In this document: piece by piece, positions 32,210-41,161 of the stretch | Position numbering within the stretch: the stretch's first letter is position 1 | Layout: the number at the start of each line of letters is the position of its first letter | Source of the DNA: Campylobacter lari | GTDB taxonomy: Bacteria > Campylobacterota > Campylobacteria > Campylobacterales > Campylobacteraceae | Direction: 5' to 3' | Length of the DNA: 64,000 nt | Assembly: GCF_004357905.1 (NCBI RefSeq) | Contig: NZ_SMTT01000003.1 | Coordinates: 1-64,000, forward strand | Translations under genes and position numbers: made by a program | The notes under the pieces: generated by a model | The model's input: the letters and a program-made list of their open reading frames with translations, nothing else | What the model was told of the DNA's origin: nothing | The model's database searches: none

Positions 32210-33415
32210 ATGAAACATAAACTTGGTATCTTACTAGCAGCGACTAAAAATTCAAGTTTTACCATAGGAACCTTGCTCATTAACATCATGGATGTTATGG
32301 GCGAAAAGGTAGATATATTTTATATTTTACATGATGGTTTTAGCTTGAATGATCAAAATATCATGCAAAAAATTGTTAAAAATAAAACAATTAAATTTAT
32401 TCTTTTTACCCAAGAAGATTTTTTAACCACTCTTGATAAAAATCAAAACGATATTAATAATTTATTTTTCTTAAAAAGATGGACGCATATGGCTTTTGCA
32501 AGATTTGAAGCTTTTAAGTTTTTAGATGAATGCGAAAGTATTATCTATCTTGATTTTGATGTTTTACTTTTAAAAAGTATAGATGAACTTAGTAAATTAA
32601 GAGCTAGAAAATATCATTTTGGTGCAAGATTAGGTAAAACATTAATTCACACAGCACTGCCTTTAGAAAAAAAATATTTCAATAAGCGTGTATATCAAAC
32701 AGGAATTTTAGTCTTTAACGATCTTATACCAAATCCTTCACAGTGTTATCAATTCATTTATAATTATCTTTCACAAAATACTAAAAATTGGCAAGATCAA
32801 GGAATTTTTTCCTTAATGGTTTATGAAAATCACTTTAAAGTCAAAGATTTAAAAGACAAATACACTGGAAGTACTCATTATCTTACAAATCTTACACAAA
32901 ATGCTTCTATAGTTCATGCTTGTGGCACCAACAGTCGTTTTTGGAATAGTAAATTTTGCAATCAAACATGGCCTAAATGGCAAGAATATTATGAAAAATG
33001 GTTAAAATTTGGAGGAAGTAAATATATAGGCTCTTTTCACAAAGACAATAAGCAATCCATCCAACGCACAAGATATCATTTATCATACAAACTAGGTTAT
33101 GCCTTTATAGAGTGTGCTAAGAATAAGAAAAAAATTCCTTTTTTACCTTTTACTCTACTAAAGATTTATTACAAACACACAAAACTAGCTAAACAATACC
33201 AAAAAGATTTGAAAACAAAACCTTACCTTAAACTTCCACCTTTATCAAGCTATGATGATTACAAAAGCGAAGGTATTAAAAATCAAAATACTTATTCTTA
33301 TAAAATTGGAAAAGCCCTTATTAATGCTCAAAAAAGTTGGTATAAAGGTGGTTATATAAAATTTATAAAAGAACTTAAATGCTTTTCTAAAGAATATAAA
33401 AACAAACAAAAATAA
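32210..33415 (+). CDS. glycosyltransferase family 8 protein
   Basis: A 401-residue cytoplasmic glycosyltransferase without signal or membrane helix. The GT8 pattern is FARFEAFKFL, then the DXD metal site in YLDFDVLLL (Asp115, Asp117), then GILVFND and WQDQGIFSL. The C-terminal 130 residues are basic (many Lys, Tyr), suiting membrane association. GT8 enzymes of Gram-negatives mostly add glucose or galactose to LPS/LOS outer core. It lies 3 bases after metI and before metQ, an unexpected place; a lateral insertion into the methionine locus is inference. Acceptor and sugar are unknown. Confidence 0.75.
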   Translation: MKHKLGILLAATKNSSFTIGTLLINIMDVMGEKVDIFYILHDGFSLNDQNIMQKIVKNKTIKFILFTQEDFLTTLDKNQNDINNLFFLKRWTHMAFARFEAFKFLDECESIIYLDFDVLLLKSIDELSKLRARKYHFGARLGKTLIHTALPLEKKYFNKRVYQTGILVFNDLIPNPSQCYQFIYNYLSQNTKNWQDQGIFSLMVYENHFKVKDLKDKYTGSTHYLTNLTQNASIVHACGTNSRFWNSKFCNQTWPKWQEYYEKWLKFGGSKYIGSFHKDNKQSIQRTRYHLSYKLGYAFIECAKNKKKIPFLPFTLLKIYYKHTKLAKQYQKDLKTKPYLKLPPLSSYDDYKSEGIKNQNTYSYKIGKALINAQKSWYKGGYIKFIKELKCFSKEYKNKQK

Positions 33416-33446
33416 AACTTTTCTCATCTTATTAATATTTTTACAA

Positions 33447-33452
33447 TATAAT
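33447..33452 (+). promoter_or_regulatory. putative -10 of metQ
   Basis: TATAAT 35 bases upstream of the metQ ATG, with AAGGAG at 33477-33482 as a strong ribosome site. It implies metQ has its own promoter despite belonging functionally to metNI. Confidence 0.55.
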
Positions 33453-33487
33453 CAAACATTTTAAAAAACTATAAAAAAGGAGTTAAT

Positions 33488-34258
33488 ATGAAATTGTTAA
33501 AATTGCTCGCTGTAAGCACAATTTTAGGTGCAAGTTTATTTGCTAATGAAGTTATCACTGTAGGTGCAACACCTGTTCCTCATGCTGAAATTTTAGAACA
33601 AACTAAAGATTTATTAAAAAAAGAAGGTTACACATTAGAAATTAAAGAATTTAATGACTATGTTTTACCAAATCTTAGTACAGATAGTAAAGAACTTGAT
33701 GCGAATTTCTTCCAACACCAACCTTATTTGGATGAGTTTAATGCCAATAAAGGCACAAAATTAATTAGCGTTGCAAAAGTTCACATCGAACCAATGGCTG
33801 TTTATTCTAAAAAATATAAAAATATCCAAGATCTTCCACAAAATGCTACTATAGCTGTACCAAATGATCCGACAAATGAAAGCAGAGCTTTAGATATTAT
33901 CGCTAGTACTAAACTAGTTAGTTTTAAAAATATCGCATTAAAAACTCCACTTGATATTAAAGATAATCCAAAAAATATCAAATTTAAAGAGTTAAAAGCA
34001 GCACAACTTCCAAGAGCTTTAGATGATGTTGATTTTGCAGTGATTAATTCAAACTATGCTTTATCGGCAAATTTAAATCCTGTAAAAGATTCTATTTTAA
34101 TAGAAAGTAAAGAAAGTCCTTATGCAAATATCTTAGTAACTACACAAGATAATAAAGATAATCCTAAAATCAAAGCTTTAATAAAGGCTTTGCAAAGTCA
34201 AAAAGTAAAAGATTTTATCAATGAAAAATACCAAGGTGCCGTAGTTCCTGCATTTTAA
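33488..34258 (+). CDS. metQ: methionine-binding periplasmic protein MetQ (NLPA family)
   Basis: A 256-residue substrate-binding protein of the NLPA/MetQ family: TVGATPVPHAEIL, YVLPNLS, the FFQHQPYLDEFN aromatic stretch, and VPNDPTNESRALDII. The signal peptide ends GASLFANE without a cysteine, so this version looks like a soluble periplasmic protein cut by signal peptidase I, not a lipoprotein as in E. coli. It delivers methionine to MetNI, separated from it here by a glycosyltransferase gene. Confidence 0.85.
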   Translation: MKLLKLLAVSTILGASLFANEVITVGATPVPHAEILEQTKDLLKKEGYTLEIKEFNDYVLPNLSTDSKELDANFFQHQPYLDEFNANKGTKLISVAKVHIEPMAVYSKKYKNIQDLPQNATIAVPNDPTNESRALDIIASTKLVSFKNIALKTPLDIKDNPKNIKFKELKAAQLPRALDDVDFAVINSNYALSANLNPVKDSILIESKESPYANILVTTQDNKDNPKIKALIKALQSQKVKDFINEKYQGAVVPAF

Positions 34259-34262
34259 AACA

Positions 34263-34300
34263 AACCTTGAGTTTAAAACTCAAGGTTATTTATTTTTTAA
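34263..34300. terminator. bidirectional terminator between metQ and ackA
   Basis: AACCTTGAGTTT (34263-34274) and AAACTCAAGGTT (34276-34287) form a perfect 12-bp stem, followed by a T-rich tract on the plus strand. On the minus strand the stem follows the ackA stop closely and leads into a T-rich segment. It is the clearest intrinsic terminator in the window. Confidence 0.85.
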
Positions 34301-35471
34301 TAAGTTCTGTGGTAATTTTAGCTATTTCTAATTCTTCTTCTGTTGGAACAATTAAAATTTTAATTTTAGAGTCTTTTTTATTAATCTCACCATTTCTAAG
34401 TTGTGTATTTTTATCTAAATCTATATCAAATCCCAAATGTGCTAGTCTTTGACAAACTTTTGCTCTAACAATATTATCATTTTCTCCAATACCAGCTGTA
34501 AAAATCAACGCATCGACTCTAGGTAAAATCGCAAAATATGAGCCAATATATTTACTCAAACGATAACAAAACATATCAAGAGCAAGTCTTGCTTTTTCGT
34601 TATTTTCTTCAATTTGCGCTTCAATATCTCTAAAATCATTAAACCCACAAATTCCATAAACACCACTTTTTTTATTCATTATAGTATCTAAATCAGATGG
34701 ATTTAAATTTAATTCTTTTGCTAAAAATGGCAATACAGCAGGATCAATATCACCACATCTAGTTCCCATAATCAAACCTTCTAGTGGAGTAAAACCCATA
34801 GAAGTATCTACGCATTTTCCATTTTCTATAGCACAAACACTCGCACCATTTCCAAGGTGAGCGCTAATTGCATTAAATTCATTAATATTTTTACCAAGTA
34901 TATGTGCAGCTTGTTTACTTACATAAGAATGTGAAGTACCGTGAAAGCCGTATTTTCTAACTTGGTGTTTTTCATAAAACTCATAAGGCAAAGCATACAT
35001 ATAAGCATAATCAGGCATGCTTTGATGAAAAGCTGTGTCAAAAACTGTCACATTGGGAACTTTTGGAGCTGCTTTTATCATAGTTTTAATACCTATTAAA
35101 TGTGCAGGATTATGTAAAGGTGCTATATGAGAAACCCTATCAATTTCTTTTAAAATTTCATCATCTACTAAACAATGTTTAGTTAAATTTGGACCTCCAT
35201 GAACTATCCTATGTCCACACCCATCAAGCTCATTTAAATCATGTAAAATTCCACTTTGAGAAAATAATTCATTTACTAATTCAATACCTTGCTCATGATC
35301 TTTAATTGCTAATTCTTTTTGGTATTTTTGACCACTTTTTAGATCTTTTAGTTCTATTTTAGAGCTTTGCTCGCCTATTTTTTCCACTAAACCAGATGCT
35401 AGGGCTTCATCTTTTTCAAAAAGCTTAAATTTAATTGAAGATGAACCTGAATTTAAAACTAATATTTTCAT
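34290..35471 (-). CDS. ackA: acetate kinase AckA
   Basis: Interconverts acetyl phosphate + ADP and acetate + ATP. The 393-residue protein has the N-terminal signature LVLNSGSSSIKFKLF, the second motif MGFTPLEGLIMGTRCGDIDP, and the conserved HGTSHSYVS. AGGAG precedes the ATG by 5 bases. It is encoded 8 bases after pta; together they form the acetate overflow and acetyl-phosphate pathway. Confidence 0.95.
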   Translation of the reverse strand: MKILVLNSGSSSIKFKLFEKDEALASGLVEKIGEQSSKIELKDLKSGQKYQKELAIKDHEQGIELVNELFSQSGILHDLNELDGCGHRIVHGGPNLTKHCLVDDEILKEIDRVSHIAPLHNPAHLIGIKTMIKAAPKVPNVTVFDTAFHQSMPDYAYMYALPYEFYEKHQVRKYGFHGTSHSYVSKQAAHILGKNINEFNAISAHLGNGASVCAIENGKCVDTSMGFTPLEGLIMGTRCGDIDPAVLPFLAKELNLNPSDLDTIMNKKSGVYGICGFNDFRDIEAQIEENNEKARLALDMFCYRLSKYIGSYFAILPRVDALIFTAGIGENDNIVRAKVCQRLAHLGFDIDLDKNTQLRNGEINKKDSKIKILIVPTEEELEIAKITTELIKK

Positions 35472-35479
35472 TTTTCTCC

Positions 35480-36949
35480 TTATTCTTGTGCTTGAATAGC
35501 ACTTAAAATCACAGTATTAACAATATCTTCCACCAAGCAACCTCTACTTAAATCATTAATTGGCTTTTTAAGACCTTGTAAAATCGGGCCAATAGCTAAA
35601 GAATTTGCTGTTCTTTGTACTGCTTTATAGCAAATATTTGCCGCATTTAAATCAGGAAACACATATACATTTGCCTTTCCTGCTACTTTAGAATTTGGCA
35701 TTTTACTTTTTGCTGTTAGCATATCATATGCTGCATCAAATTGTATAGGACCTTCTAGCTCAAGTTGAGGATATTTTTCTTTAGCTATTTTAGTAGCTTC
35801 TTTAATTGCATCCACGCTAGCTCCACTCCCACTATCTCCACTAGAATATGAAAGTAAAGCCACTTTAGGTTCAAGTCCAAAAGCTTTAGCACTATTTGCA
35901 CTCACATAAGCAATTTCAGCAAGTTGTTCAGGGGTTGGATTTGGCATAACAGCACAATCAGCAAAAACCAAAACCTTATCTTCTAAAGACATAAAAAACA
36001 TACCAGAAACCAAACTCACATCAGGTTTTGTTTTGATAATTTGCAAAGCAGGACGAATAGTTTCAGCAGTAGTTGTACTTGCACCACTTACCATAGCATG
36101 GGCTTTTTGAGTATGTACAAGTAAAGTCGCAAAATAAGTTTTATCTTGCACGAGTTTTTTAGCTTCTTCTTTACTCATACCTTTGCTTTTTCTAGCTTCA
36201 TATAAAAGCTCTTCAAATTCTTCATTATATTGAGAATTTTTAGGATTTATAATACGCACACCATCGATATTGATATTTAAACTATTGGCTTTCGTACAAA
36301 TTTCATTGCTATCACCTAGCAAAATCAAATCAACAATTTCATTTTGTATTAAAAATTCACTAGCTTTTAATACTCTTTCATCAAAACTTTCAGGTAAAAC
36401 TACTATTTTTTTATCTGCTTTTGCTTTTTCAAAAAGCTCATAAGAAAATCTTGCCTGAGTTTTATAAGTATATTCTTGTAATAAATCTTGAGTAAAATCT
36501 TCATTTTCTTTTAACAAAACAAAGTCACTAAGCTTTTGGCTTAGTAAAAAATTTAACATAGTATGATTTTCATCTTGACTTTTTGCATACAATGGAGTGT
36601 TTAGCTCTTTAGCTAAGGCTATATTTAAACTTAAATCCCCCATCAAGCCAAAATCATCTACTCCAACTACTATAGTAAAATCATTTTCTTTTTTTGTTTT
36701 CTCAAAATCTTCAATAATTTTTTTAAAAAAATCATTTAAATTTTGAGTGAATTTACCTTGATACTCATTTTTTTCAAAACTACTAAAAAAATCTATTTTA
36801 AGATTTCTTTTTGTGCAAAATGAAGTAATTTTTTCTTTATTTTTTTCACAAAAAACAGGAAAGTAAAAAGCTATTTTACCTCGTACCTTTTCTAAACACT
36901 GCTGCAAAAATTTTTCATCAATGCAGTTTAATAAAAACATAGATTTCAT
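35480..36949 (-). CDS. pta: phosphate acetyltransferase Pta
   Basis: Makes acetyl phosphate from acetyl-CoA. The C-terminal PTA/PTB catalytic domain covers about residues 165-489 (KIVVLPESFDERVLKA, SGASTTTAETIRPALQ, LSYSSGDSGSGAS, GPIQFDAAYD). The N-terminal third is a divergent P-loop-like regulatory region, shorter than in the 700-residue E. coli enzyme. The frame extends to a TTG at 36970, but I chose the ATG at 36949, preceded by AGAGGA. Confidence 0.9.
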   Translation of the reverse strand: MKSMFLLNCIDEKFLQQCLEKVRGKIAFYFPVFCEKNKEKITSFCTKRNLKIDFFSSFEKNEYQGKFTQNLNDFFKKIIEDFEKTKKENDFTIVVGVDDFGLMGDLSLNIALAKELNTPLYAKSQDENHTMLNFLLSQKLSDFVLLKENEDFTQDLLQEYTYKTQARFSYELFEKAKADKKIVVLPESFDERVLKASEFLIQNEIVDLILLGDSNEICTKANSLNINIDGVRIINPKNSQYNEEFEELLYEARKSKGMSKEEAKKLVQDKTYFATLLVHTQKAHAMVSGASTTTAETIRPALQIIKTKPDVSLVSGMFFMSLEDKVLVFADCAVMPNPTPEQLAEIAYVSANSAKAFGLEPKVALLSYSSGDSGSGASVDAIKEATKIAKEKYPQLELEGPIQFDAAYDMLTAKSKMPNSKVAGKANVYVFPDLNAANICYKAVQRTANSLAIGPILQGLKKPINDLSRGCLVEDIVNTVILSAIQAQE

Positions 36950-36983
36950 TTTTTCCTCTTTATTTAACAAAATAATTGTTTTT

Positions 36984-36989
36984 TATAAT
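36984..36989 (+). promoter_or_regulatory. putative -10 of flgH in the pta/flgH divergent gap
   Basis: TATAAT 46 bases upstream of the flgH ATG. The overlapping minus-strand sequence TATATTAT could serve pta. I looked for the GG-N10-GC element of sigma-54 promoters used by many Campylobacter flagellar genes and did not see one in the gap. Confidence 0.4.
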
Positions 36990-37034
36990 ATAATTATTTT
37001 AAAATTCATCATAATAATATAAGGTTATAAAGCT

Positions 37035-37736
37035 ATGAAATTTAAAAATGTTAATTTTTACTTGTTACCTTTTGTAATGTTTGGCTGTAGTGCCACAGTT
37101 GATCCACATATTAATATGAAACCACCTACTTATGTAGAAGAACTAGCTCCTAAGCAAAATCATAATACTCAAAGCAATCCTGGATCGCTGTTTGGTAAAG
37201 GAGATAACCCTTTATTTTCTGATAAAAAAGCAATGAATGTAAATGACTTGGTAACCGTAGTCATTAGAGAAAATGCTACACAAAATTCACAAGGCTCTAA
37301 ATCTACAAGCAAAAACAACAATGTAAATTTAGGCGGTGGACAAATAACTACAGGTGCTGGACTTAGCAAAGTTAGAGATTTTGTTAATGACTATACAAAT
37401 ATAGGCTATACCACAGCAAGTACTTCACAATATCAAGGCACAGGAAGCCAAACTAGAAGTGAAAATTTCCAAACTACAATTTCTGCTAGAGTAATTAAGG
37501 TTTTATCTAATGGAAATTATTTTATAGAAGGAAGTCGTGAGCTTTTAATCAATGGAGAAAAACAAATCATTCAACTAAGTGGGGTTATAAGACCTTATGA
37601 TATTTCTCAAGATAATATGATAGATAGTAAATATATAGCTGATGCAAAGATTCTTTATAAAACCGAAGGCGATATAGACAAATCTACACGCAAGCCTTGG
37701 GGGACAAAATTTATGGAGACCATTTGGCCTTTTTAA
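37035..37736 (+). CDS. flgH: flagellar L-ring lipoprotein FlgH
   Basis: Outer-membrane ring of the flagellar basal body. The 233-residue precursor has a lipoprotein-type signal ending MFGCSA (Cys at about 18), then GSLFGKGDNPLFSDKKAMNVNDLVTVVI and the C-terminal IIQLSGVIRPYDIS typical of FlgH. It stands alone among non-flagellar genes, as scattered flagellar genes do in Campylobacter. AAGG lies 11 bases upstream of the ATG. Confidence 0.95.
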   Translation: MKFKNVNFYLLPFVMFGCSATVDPHINMKPPTYVEELAPKQNHNTQSNPGSLFGKGDNPLFSDKKAMNVNDLVTVVIRENATQNSQGSKSTSKNNNVNLGGGQITTGAGLSKVRDFVNDYTNIGYTTASTSQYQGTGSQTRSENFQTTISARVIKVLSNGNYFIEGSRELLINGEKQIIQLSGVIRPYDISQDNMIDSKYIADAKILYKTEGDIDKSTRKPWGTKFMETIWPF

Positions 37737-37750
37737 GCTAAATGGTTTTA
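37719..37750 (+). terminator. flgH terminator with stop codon in the loop
   Basis: ACCATTTGGC (37719-37728) pairs with GCTAAATGGT (37737-37746), ten pairs including one G-U, around a loop holding the flgH stop codon. TTTTA follows. Since murF ends at 37748 on the other strand, the element may also limit convergent transcription. Confidence 0.65.
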
Positions 37751-39148
37751 CATAAAACTTGGCGCATCATTGGAAAATAAAATCAAATCCCCATTTTGAG
37801 TTAATCTTGATAAAGTTTGCACAAGTTGAGATTTTTCTTTTAATACATAAAAATCTAATGTGATATGTTTTTGTAAAATCACGCTATTAGTCTCTGAAGT
37901 AATAATCACAAAATCAAAACATTCATTAATAATTTTACATAATTTTATATTTTCTTCTTCATTAACTTCAACTATACCAGGAGTTACTAAAACTCTTCTT
38001 CCTTGATAGCTTTTACAAAGCTCATAGCTTTGACTCATACCTTTAAAATTTCCATTAAAGCCATCATCTATGATAAATTTAGGCTCTTTAGAAATCACTT
38101 GCAAGCGATGTTCTACTGCCTTTAAATTCGATACGCTTTTTGTAATATTTTCTATTTTAATTCCTAAATAATGTGCAAGCAAAATACACACGCTAATATT
38201 ATAAGCATTAAAAGCACCTAGTAATTTTGCATGAAAATCATAAATACTATCATCTAATCTTATTTTAAAATCCAATCCTTCCAAACTTGCCCTAACATCA
38301 CTTAAATACTCATCATAAAATTCATTTTCATATAAGGTGCTTGAGTGTAAAAAGTATTTTTCTAAACGCTTGGATTTTAAAGCTTGCAACTTAGCTTTGC
38401 GGATATTATCTTGAGTTTTAAAATATTCCAAATGCGCCAAACCAATCTCACCTACTATGCAAATTTGAGGATTTAAAAACTCTGTAATTTCTAAAATATC
38501 ATTTTGCTCTCTTGCACCAGCTTCTACGATATAAATTTCAGTATTATTTTCCAAATTTTCATTGATATCTTTTACTATACCCATAAAAGTATTAACACTT
38601 CTTGGAGTCTTATAGCACTTAAACTCATCTTTTAAAAGTTCGTATAAAAAATTTTTTATACTTGTTTTTCCAAAACTTGCAGTTATTAGAATAATTTTTA
38701 AATTTGGATTATCGCAAATCTTTTTACTTGCTTTTTTTATAAAACTTTTCTGATTAATTTTTTCCACAAAAAAGCTTAATAAAAATGTAACTACTAAAGC
38801 TTCTAAACCTATCCAAAAAAATGGCATAAATATCAAGCTAAAAAGTAACAAAAATAAAAAATAACGCTTAATCCTAGCAGTAAAAACTAGCTTTTTATCT
38901 AAATTTTTATATAAATATCCACCATATAGTAAAGATAGAGCAAAAACTATAAAATATAAATAAAAATTTCCACTATACAAAGAAAACACAAAAGCAAAAT
39001 AAGGAATTATTAAAAAATACAAATGCCATAAAGGTTTGGGAAAGTGTAAAATTATGCGTGAAAATTTATAAGAATACCATTGTAAGGCTAAAATCAGATA
39101 AAATCCAAGTAAAAAATTCAAACTTAAAAAAGCTATCATACTAATCAT
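37748..39148 (-). CDS. murF: membrane-anchored MurF (D-Ala-D-Ala adding ligase)
   Basis: Adds D-Ala-D-Ala to UDP-MurNAc-tripeptide, the last cytoplasmic step of precursor synthesis. The Mur-ligase core starts near residue 150: P-loop-like ITASFGKTSIKNF (usual GSNGKTT altered), VEAGAREQNDI, GAFNAYNIS, VEHRLQ and DDGFNGNFKGM. The first ~140 residues are about five hydrophobic segments, in place of the usual soluble substrate-binding domain. Campylobacter MurF proteins share such a hydrophobic N-terminus as I recall. Start ATG at 39148 overlaps the hydrolase gene by 8 bases; ddl lies three genes upstream. Confidence 0.85.
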   Translation of the reverse strand: MISMIAFLSLNFLLGFYLILALQWYSYKFSRIILHFPKPLWHLYFLIIPYFAFVFSLYSGNFYLYFIVFALSLLYGGYLYKNLDKKLVFTARIKRYFLFLLLFSLIFMPFFWIGLEALVVTFLLSFFVEKINQKSFIKKASKKICDNPNLKIILITASFGKTSIKNFLYELLKDEFKCYKTPRSVNTFMGIVKDINENLENNTEIYIVEAGAREQNDILEITEFLNPQICIVGEIGLAHLEYFKTQDNIRKAKLQALKSKRLEKYFLHSSTLYENEFYDEYLSDVRASLEGLDFKIRLDDSIYDFHAKLLGAFNAYNISVCILLAHYLGIKIENITKSVSNLKAVEHRLQVISKEPKFIIDDGFNGNFKGMSQSYELCKSYQGRRVLVTPGIVEVNEEENIKLCKIINECFDFVIITSETNSVILQKHITLDFYVLKEKSQLVQTLSRLTQNGDLILFSNDAPSFM

Positions 39149-39884
39149 TTTTTAAAAATTCCTCATGTATTTTTTCATTTATAAAATCAGCATGTTTTAA
39201 AAAGAAAAAATGATCCCCATCTAATGCAAAAAATTTCCCTTTTTGTGCTAAAGAATGGATAATTGCTCCGCTTTTTAAAGGTGTAGCCTTATCTTCATTA
39301 CCCCAAAAAATCAAAATAGGATTTTTAAGCTTTTGAAATTCATTTTCTAAATTTTCATTAACAACCCTTTTAAAGGTTTCATACATCACTTCATTCATGC
39401 CTTGAGCGTCTTTACTAATAAAAAATTTCCTCCAAAAATCCCCATAAGGGAGATTTTTCAAAATTTTAAACAAGGCTATTTTAAACTTCACTTTAAAACT
39501 TTTTGGTAAAACTACGCCTGCACTAGAAAGCAAAATCAAACCTTGAAAATTAGCATTTTGGCACATAATAGTCGCAACTTTTCCGCCAAAAGAATGCCCC
39601 ATTAAATAATCTACTTTTTGCTCAATTGTAGTTAAAAAGTCTTCTACAACCTTTGCATAAGCATAAGAATCCATAGGTGCATCTATACTTGAATTTCCAA
39701 AACCAGGTAAATCTAAATAAATTTGCTTAAAATCGCTCAAAGGCTTTTCAAAAGCTTGTTTCATAAGCTCTTTATTAGCACCCCAACCATGCAAAACAAG
39801 AATTGTTTTTTCACATTTTGGATTGATGATTTCATAACTTAAATTATAAAAATACCCATTAGAATATACTCTAGTTTTTGCCAT
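39141..39884 (-). CDS. alpha/beta-fold hydrolase
   Basis: A 247-residue alpha/beta hydrolase: oxyanion motif LVLHGWGANKE, nucleophile elbow MGHSFGGK (Ser about 95), acid in IFWGNEDKATP and the catalytic His in DGDHFFFLKH. There is no signal peptide, so it acts in the cytoplasm. The substrate cannot be told from sequence. It sits between the murF and ddl genes with tiny gaps and no cell-wall link can be shown; BioH-like esterases and lactonases share this form. Confidence 0.75.
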   Translation of the reverse strand: MAKTRVYSNGYFYNLSYEIINPKCEKTILVLHGWGANKELMKQAFEKPLSDFKQIYLDLPGFGNSSIDAPMDSYAYAKVVEDFLTTIEQKVDYLMGHSFGGKVATIMCQNANFQGLILLSSAGVVLPKSFKVKFKIALFKILKNLPYGDFWRKFFISKDAQGMNEVMYETFKRVVNENLENEFQKLKNPILIFWGNEDKATPLKSGAIIHSLAQKGKFFALDGDHFFFLKHADFINEKIHEEFLKND

Positions 39885-39886
39885 TT

Positions 39887-40102
39887 CTAGCCTTTTTTAT
39901 CTTTGTAAATCTTTTCTAAAAGCATCACAGCTTCATTTAAACGCTCATATTCTTCAAAGTTCAAAAGTACAGCTTCAAATTTATTGTTTTTCACAATCAC
40001 CACTCTACCATTTTCACTTTTTTTTGTTTTTTCAAGCATAGTGCTGAAATTTCTTACCACTTCAGTTGCAGTATAAATTTCATCTTTGCTAAAAGTAGCC
40101 AT
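39887..40102 (-). CDS. orphan Phd/YefM-family antitoxin-like protein
   Basis: A 71-residue protein with the Phd/YefM pattern: YTATEVVRNFSTMLEK (DNA-binding N-terminal half), VVIVKNNKFEAVLLNFEEYERL, and a charged C-terminal helix. Such antitoxins repress their own operon and neutralise a RelE/YoeB or Doc toxin. No toxin gene is adjacent: ddl is 2 bases upstream and the hydrolase 2 bases downstream. It may be a domesticated DNA-binding regulator of the ddl-murF cluster; that is inference. Confidence 0.7.
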   Translation of the reverse strand: MATFSKDEIYTATEVVRNFSTMLEKTKKSENGRVVIVKNNKFEAVLLNFEEYERLNEAVMLLEKIYKDKKG

Positions 40103-40104
40103 GA

Positions 40105-41145
40105 TTATAGCTTACCTTTTTGTCCATTAATGCTGTGAATAAAAGCATAATCAATCTTAATTTGCTTTTCTAGTTCTATACTTTTTGCTAAATTATCAAC
40201 TGTATTAGTAAAATCTTCAAATAAATAATTTGCTAAAGATCCTGGATTTGGATTGATCTCATTTAAATAAACCTCATCATCTATCACAAAAAAATCACAG
40301 CGAATCAAAGCTCCTTTAAATAAAGGATTATAAATTCTCGTAAAATTATCCCTTAATTTTTGTTTTAATTCTTCACTAATATTTGCTTCACTTACTTTAG
40401 AACTTTCTGAAAAACCTAAATATTTTTGTTCAAAATCTAAAATTTCATTTTTTCTAGGCTCTTCAATAATAGAAAATTCCATTTTTTCATCTATCATACA
40501 ACCTGCTAAGTTATATTCTTTAATATTACTTACAAATTGTTCTATCACAACATCCTCATCAAATTCAAAAGCAACATCTTTGGCATACTTAAGCTCGCTT
40601 TCATCTTTAACTATGCTTATACCTATACTACTACCTAATCTTGCAGGCTTTAAAATACAAGGAAAATCCAAAGATACATTTTGCTCTTTATGCAAATTTA
40701 AAACCTTATAATCAAGTGTTTTCACCCCTACGCTTTGTGCATAAAGTTTAGTTAAAACCTTATTAAAAGATAAAACACTAGCTTCTATGCGTGGGCCTAT
40801 GTATTTTATACCATAAAAATCAAACAAAGCAGCTATTTTGCCATCTTCACCATCTTTTCCATGTATGATATTTATCGCTATATCAATGTCAAGTTTTTTC
40901 TCACCTAACATAGTTTTTATAAAAAACCCACCCTGCTTTAGCACCAAGGCTTTTTCTTTTTTATAAGCACCGCTGCTAAAAGTTTTTGCATTCATTTTTT
41001 CTTCATCTATAAGAAAAAATTCCTTATTTTTATCACAAAATATAAATTTTTTTTGTGCTTTGAGTACTTTTTTTAATACCACAGCACTTACAATGCTAAT
41101 TTCATGCTCATAAGAATTTGCGCCAAAAATTACACCATATATCAT
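40105..41145 (-). CDS. ddl: D-alanine--D-alanine ligase Ddl
   Basis: Makes the D-Ala-D-Ala dipeptide used by MurF. ATP-grasp enzyme of 346 residues: [16 protein letters not shown] (N-terminal Glu-His site), [36 protein letters not shown] and the C-terminal metal site [23 protein letters not shown] precedes the ATG. It heads a sub-cluster that ends with murF, consistent with a shared pathway. Confidence 0.95.
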   Translation of the reverse strand: MIYGVIFGANSYEHEISIVSAVVLKKVLKAQKKFIFCDKNKEFFLIDEEKMNAKTFSSGAYKKEKALVLKQGGFFIKTMLGEKKLDIDIAINIIHGKDGEDGKIAALFDFYGIKYIGPRIEASVLSFNKVLTKLYAQSVGVKTLDYKVLNLHKEQNVSLDFPCILKPARLGSSIGISIVKDESELKYAKDVAFEFDEDVVIEQFVSNIKEYNLAGCMIDEKMEFSIIEEPRKNEILDFEQKYLGFSESSKVSEANISEELKQKLRDNFTRIYNPLFKGALIRCDFFVIDDEVYLNEINPNPGSLANYLFEDFTNTVDNLAKSIELEKQIKIDYAFIHSINGQKGKL

Positions 41146-41161
41146 TATATTTTTCCTTTTA

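Noticed and set aside
36970-37034. Sigma-54 promoter for flgH
   Set aside because: No GG-N10-GC element was found in the gap; only TATAAT-type boxes are visible.
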